Shown piece by piece: positions 59,601-64,000 of a DNA stretch of 64,000 nt. The stretch comes from Tetmemena sp. SeJ-2015 (lineage: Eukaryota > Ciliophora > Spirotrichea > Sporadotrichida > Oxytrichidae), in contig JAJKFJ010021960.1 in the NCBI GenBank assembly GCA_027382625.1, positions 62,001-126,000 of the forward strand, written 5' to 3'. The position numbers were made by a program, and so were the translations under genes. Numbering within the stretch: position 1 is the first letter of the stretch; each line of letters begins with the position of its first letter. The notes beneath the pieces are model-generated. The model searched no databases and was not told the origin of the DNA. It saw nothing but the letters and a program-made list of their open reading frames with translations.

Positions 59601-62600
59601 ATCAAAACAAGGAGTTAGAAAAGCTTAGAGCACTTAACGAAGCCTTCAAAAGAGAAACCAAAAATGCTAAGTCAGATATCTCTCAGAAGCAGAAGGACCA
59701 ACAGAAACTTCAGAACGACTACTAGGTTTAGCTTCAAAGACTTAGAGAGTAGCATGATGCGTAGTTGAGATAAGTTCAAGGTGAGTTTGAGCATTAGAGA
59801 CAGCAATTGCAAAAGCACAAGTAGGAGACTGAAAAGAAGATTAGATAGATGGAGAGATAGCTAGCTCAAAGACTACAGACTAGTGAGGAGGATAAGAATT
59901 TCATTGAAAAGTAGAGGTAGATCATCGAGGAGCTTGAGCTTGAGAAATAAAGAGTAGCCATGGACTTAGGAAGCTTCAAAGAAAGATGCAAGGACTTGGA
60001 AACTGAACTTGAGCACACTAGAGGAGGTAGTAATTAGGCCAGTGGGCATGAGAGCCAACTCTTTGGAATGAATTAGTCAATCATGAATGCGGGAGGAAAG
60101 GTCAATAGCACTCTTTTGAACCAGTCTAGAGTTGGAAATTACGACTTTGAAGTAAAGAAGATGAAAGACATGTTCCAGTAGCAGCTTTCAAAAGCAAAGG
60201 AGGAAGCTAGTAAGTACAGAACTCAAGCGAGAGACATGGAGGCAAAGCTCAAAGCTTATGATGAAGAGGCTCAAACCAAGTACAAGGAAAGCATCTCACA
60301 AACTTCAGAGAAGCTAGCTCAAGATCAGTAGTAGCTCAATCAGATGTTCAAAATCAAGTCTGAGCTCAATCAATACAAGCGAGATTTTGAGACTATTAGA
60401 TATACTTAGTCTCTATGAGTTAAGATAGAGAAGTACTTTCTCTATTAGTTTAAATGCTAGGCATGGAAGACACAGAGACAGATATTGTAAGAAAGGTCGG
60501 TGAAGAGTTAGAGGTAAAGACCTTGCTGGAATAAGAGCACCAAAATCTCTAAACTCTACTTTAAGAAGCTCAGCAAAGAGAGAAAGAGCTCCTCGAGTAG
60601 CAGTGGAAGCAAGCTCAACAGAAGTAAGAGCCTGGAAAGAATACCATGAGTAACAGTTCTGCACCTGCTATGAGTAGCTTCGCATAGAACTTGATACTGA
60701 GCAAGGAGAAAGAAATTGCCAGTCTCAGGTAATAGTATGAGAATGAGAAGAAGAGTAGGATGCTGATGCAGGATAAGGTCTGGGGCTTGGAGGGAGAACT
60801 TAAATCTGTGAATCTCACAGTTTAGGAAATTGAGCTGACGAATCAAGAGCTACAGAGAGATATCTCTAAGACCAAGGATGCAAGAAATATCGCAGAGAAG
60901 AATGTAGATGAGCTGAAGGAAAAGCTAAGAAGTGCACTAAGAGAGCAGAGTGATCTCTAGCAATCTATCCAATAGCTTCAAACTCAGCAGCCTAAGAGAG
61001 ATTCGTAGCACCTAGATGAAGTAGACAGAAGGAAGTATGAGGAGCTAATTAAGATGATTTTGGAGTTAGACTTGGCTAGAGACCCACTGGATCAGATGTT
61101 CAACCTGAGCTTGTAAGAATCTTTCATAGATGAGTATGAGCAAGCGAGTAAGCATCTTCGAGAGCAAAAGAGACTGGTGAGTGAGTTGACAGATCGACTC
61201 AGAAAAGAGAATTAGACTTCAAAGGATAAGTAGATCGAGCTCTAAGAGGCTTATGAGAAGGCCTTAAACGAAGTAAAGTCTCAGTAAGGATCAGTTGATG
61301 CTAGCAAGAAGGAGATGTTTAGGCTACAAGATATCGTAAGAGATAAGGAAAGAGAGTTGGAGATCTTAGCTGCTGAATAAACAGACATGGCTAAGTACTG
61401 CGAGAACTTAAAGCTTCAGGTCAAGGAGGCCGAAGAAAAAGTACTCCAAGCTTAAAATTGAGCATCAAGAGGTCAATAATGATTTCAAGAAGTTGCTTAG
61501 AGCTCAGGAAAACCTCCATAAGATTTCATAAAGTAGCTCGGCTGCTTCTATTGGGCAAAAGGAAACTCTTAAGTAAAGTTAGTCTTAATAATTGGAGAAT
61601 TAAGTAGCTCAGATTAAAGCAGTTGAGGTAGAAAGAATGTGCATGACCTATGAGGATAAAATGGAGAGGGCAATTATGAAAATCAAAAATCTGAGCTAGA
61701 GACTAAACGAGTAAGATAGAAGCCATGAAAGCTTTGAAGAGGAGTCACTGTACTTACTAGATAATTTAATTAGTTCAGACCTTAAATCTTCATTCAAGTT
61801 GAATGACTTTGGCCAGTAAATTGTGCAAAGACTTGAGAGAGTTAGAGCATAGGAGAGATCACGAGCTCAACTTGAATATCATCATCACATTTAAATAATT
61901 TTATGGTTTGAATTTCAGAGGGATGAAAATCACAAAAACTAATTCATTCATTAATATAAGGAAGAAAGCAAAGATATTTAAGTTAGCGACATTTTGAACT
62001 CCAAAGAATACCAAGCATTAACAGAGGATTTAAAAACTCTGAAAACACAAACTTAAGATCTTCTGGGTAATCATAAAAAAGAAGCTTCTATTTTCACTTT
62101 GTTAAATCTAGAAGAGATGAATCAGCTGTCGAATGACAAAGATAAGATCATAAATGATTTGCAGCGCACTATCAAGGATATCAAGACTTCTCAACAGAGC
62201 CAATCCTCTACTTCATTCAGTGTTGAAGCTGAGAATGACAGACTGTAAACTATGATCCTTAGATTGCAAGAAGAGTTAAGGGCCAAAGAGAGAGCTATTA
62301 CATCTCTTGAGGAAACCCACTCTCAAAAGGTTTAATCTCTCAAGTAGGAAATCGAGACTGAGAACCGAATGAAGCAGGAGACTATGTTCAAAGAACTTGA
62401 GTCTCTCAAAGATCAGATGAGGCATCAGCTTCAAAGCAAGAGTGACTAATTGGAAAGTGAATGGGAAGATATCGAGAGACAGAGAGCGCAACTAGCAGAG
62501 TAAATGAGAGTTCAAAAGAGAGAGTAGGAGACTCAGTTCCAGCAGAGATTGGAGCAACAGGAATAAGTATTGAGGGATAGACTTAAAGCGATGGAGGCAG

Positions 62601-64000
62601 ATATCAAGTCAGGCTGTGAACAGTCCAAGGAGCAGTAAATAACAGTCCTTTGTAAGTAGCTAGAGGAGCAGCATGCCATCAGAATCAAGACGCTCACTGA
62701 AGAGTCAGCACAGCAAATTCAACTTCTGAAGAGTGAGCATTAGCAGAAGATGGAAGAGGCTAAGAAAGTAAAGGATAGAGAGCTTAAGAAGTTGAGAGAG
62801 GAGAGTGAGAAGCAGAAGAAAATACTGGAGGAGAGGCTCAAGAAGATGGAGCTGGAGAGAGTAACTGAGAAGGAGTGCTTTGAAAGAGAGTCCAAGGAGA
62901 AGATAGAATAACTCACAGCCAAGTACAAGAAGGACCTTAAAGCAGCTTAAGATAAACTGAGAGCAGAGACTAGAAATCAGGTTGATACAGTTAAAAATGA
63001 GCTTGCAAAGGCCAAGGCAGATTTCGAAAGAGAGAAGAAGAAGATATTTTCTGAGCAAGAGTCTCAAGTTGAATAGCTCAAAAGAGACTTTGAAGATCAA
63101 CTTGACAGAGATTTGAAAGCCCTTAAGGATAAACAAGAAAAGATTTTGAGAAAGAGACTAGATGAGAAGCAGTAAGAACTCACTACAGAGATGCGGAGAA
63201 GAGTCGAGCAACTAGAAGGTGAGATAAGAGAACTGAAAGAACTACAGTAAATTGAGTTAAAGAGGGAAAAGGAAAGATTAGAGAGCAGATTAAAGGAGCA
63301 GGTGAAGGGAGAAGTCAAACTAGAAATTCATGAAGAGCTTGAAAGAGAGTTCAAAGAGCAACTTGAAAAGATTAGAGGGCAGCAAGTTGTTGAACTAGAC
63401 AAGATGAAGACAAGATATGATATGATGCTTAGAGAGGAGAGAGCGAGCATGTTGCCAGCCTTGAACCTACAACAGGAATAAATCTACCGAAGCATGGGAG
63501 ATAACAGATCTAATGCAGCCATGAGTGAAATTGAGATTCAATGCGATCTCATTACGACTATGGACTAGGATAGAAAGAGAGCCAAGCACTCTTAAAACCA
63601 GAACATGAACTTCAATACTCAGCCTTTTAATCAGAATCCAAATTCACGCTATCAATAAGCTAGCTACGTTAACACAAGCCAAACCTCAGATAGCAATCCT
63701 GGCTTTAATTAAAACGTAAGAAGCTCATAGGATTACGTGCCTGCTTCTTAACCTTTCGACCAACAAAGAGAGAGTGATGCAGATGCAATGCAGTCATTCT
63801 ATGTTGAGTAGCTGAAGCATAATTTTGAGGAGGAATTAGAAAGGCAGCAATAACTCTTTGAGCAGCAGCTAATAGTGAAGTAGAACTCTTCAGTCAAAAT
63901 ATTTGAGGAGCTCTTAGTTTTAGAGTTTGACAAAATCCTTCAGTCCATATTTTTCAAAGCAAATCAATCATCCTAGACTTAAGATCAAAACAAGGGTAGT
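56658..64000 (+). CDS. Giant coiled-coil protein (partial, runs off window)
   Basis: ATG 56658 (MHRSNSRNQQEAFQPQQQHQ) begins a very long Gln-rich protein. The first ~790 residues are polar and probably disordered, with an acidic patch (NDHEDDEE-like, around 57970-58080). A very AT-rich break at about 59060-59240 is a likely IES. From about 59240 to 63440 the protein is almost continuous heptad coiled coil (for example LQRLEKHLKAQETQENIAL, KQMERQLAQRLQTSEEDKNF), followed by a Asn/Ser/Gln-rich segment and another short coil. Junctions near 59390-59430, 60405-60450 and possibly 61900-61920 are needed. A one-base shift sits at an A5 run near 61437-61441. The length and composition fit centrosomal/basal-body or cortical scaffold proteins, but no diagnostic domain is visible. 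The frame is still open at 64000. Confidence 0.7.
59060..59240. other. Probable IES in giant coiled-coil gene
   Basis: About 180 bp of nearly pure A/T separate codons for KVNQQNELLKV and AEQLESSDMQKNQLIEQV, both heptad-like. The base composition differs sharply from both flanks. A convincing pointer was not found. Confidence 0.5.

Noticed and set aside
62705..63136. Minus-strand Leu-rich 143-codon frame resembling a membrane protein
   Set aside because: It is the antisense shadow of a Lys/Glu coiled coil (CTT/CTC is the complement of AAG/GAG), which always looks Leu/Ser/Phe-rich.

Overview
The window reads as germline (micronuclear) DNA of a spirotrich ciliate of the Oxytricha/Stylonychia type. 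Three lines of evidence support this. First, every long gene is open only if TAA and TAG are read as glutamine, with TGA as the sole stop. Second, about 25 protein genes lie together on 64 kb with no C4A4/G4T4 telomere repeats, whereas somatic chromosomes of these organisms usually carry one gene. Third, many genes are cut by short AT-rich inserts flanked by 3-13 bp direct repeats. Deleting one repeat copy plus the insert restores the reading frame, which is the signature of internal eliminated segments (IESs) between macronuclear-destined segments (MDSs) with pointers. I place 23 such junctions, in addition to ordinary GT..AG introns (mostly about 31-125 nt).

Layout. 1-5200: an unknown Q-rich gene (+), a CFAP97-like gene (-), and a very AT-rich spacer. 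5200-11243: three tandem, progressively decayed copies of an unknown gene, the second followed by a dead fragment and the third by an intact copy of a sugar transporter (+). 11339-19455 (-): a PG-rich-repeat axonemal protein, the APC/C subunit CDC16, a DNAJC7-like TPR/J-domain co-chaperone, and an unknown protein. 20076-22405: mitochondrial ATP synthase alpha, split into two parts on opposite strands and joined by a 12-bp inverted pointer, i.e. a scrambled gene. 22460-27358 (-): a RING/TRAF zinc-finger protein and CDC45. 27659-34146 (+): a large membrane protein, a CCT-domain protein, and a MORN-repeat protein with a likely N-myristoylation signal. 34444-41996 (-): an unknown protein, a PP2C phosphatase with a very long Q/S-rich N-terminus, a two-TM protein, and an unknown protein. 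42616-45168 (+): FIGNL1-type AAA ATPase. 45261-50076 (-): a coiled-coil protein and a GAF/coiled-coil protein. 50215-53041 (+): a C2/coiled-coil protein (CCDC33-like). 53111-56248 (-): an RMI1/TDRD3-type OB-fold protein, a phytanoyl-CoA dioxygenase-like enzyme, and a small secreted protein. 56658-end (+): a giant coiled-coil protein running off the window.

The genes do not form an operon or a pathway. Each is probably destined for its own somatic nanochromosome, so neighbours need not be functionally related, although several concern cilia, cell cycle or DNA replication/repair. The shared theme is programmed genome rearrangement: the germline order, strand and continuity of these genes differ from what must be expressed. 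No tRNA, rRNA, CRISPR array or recognisable transposon was found. Exon and IES borders were worked out by eye from reading-frame continuity, so exact ends, especially of the unknown genes, are approximate.
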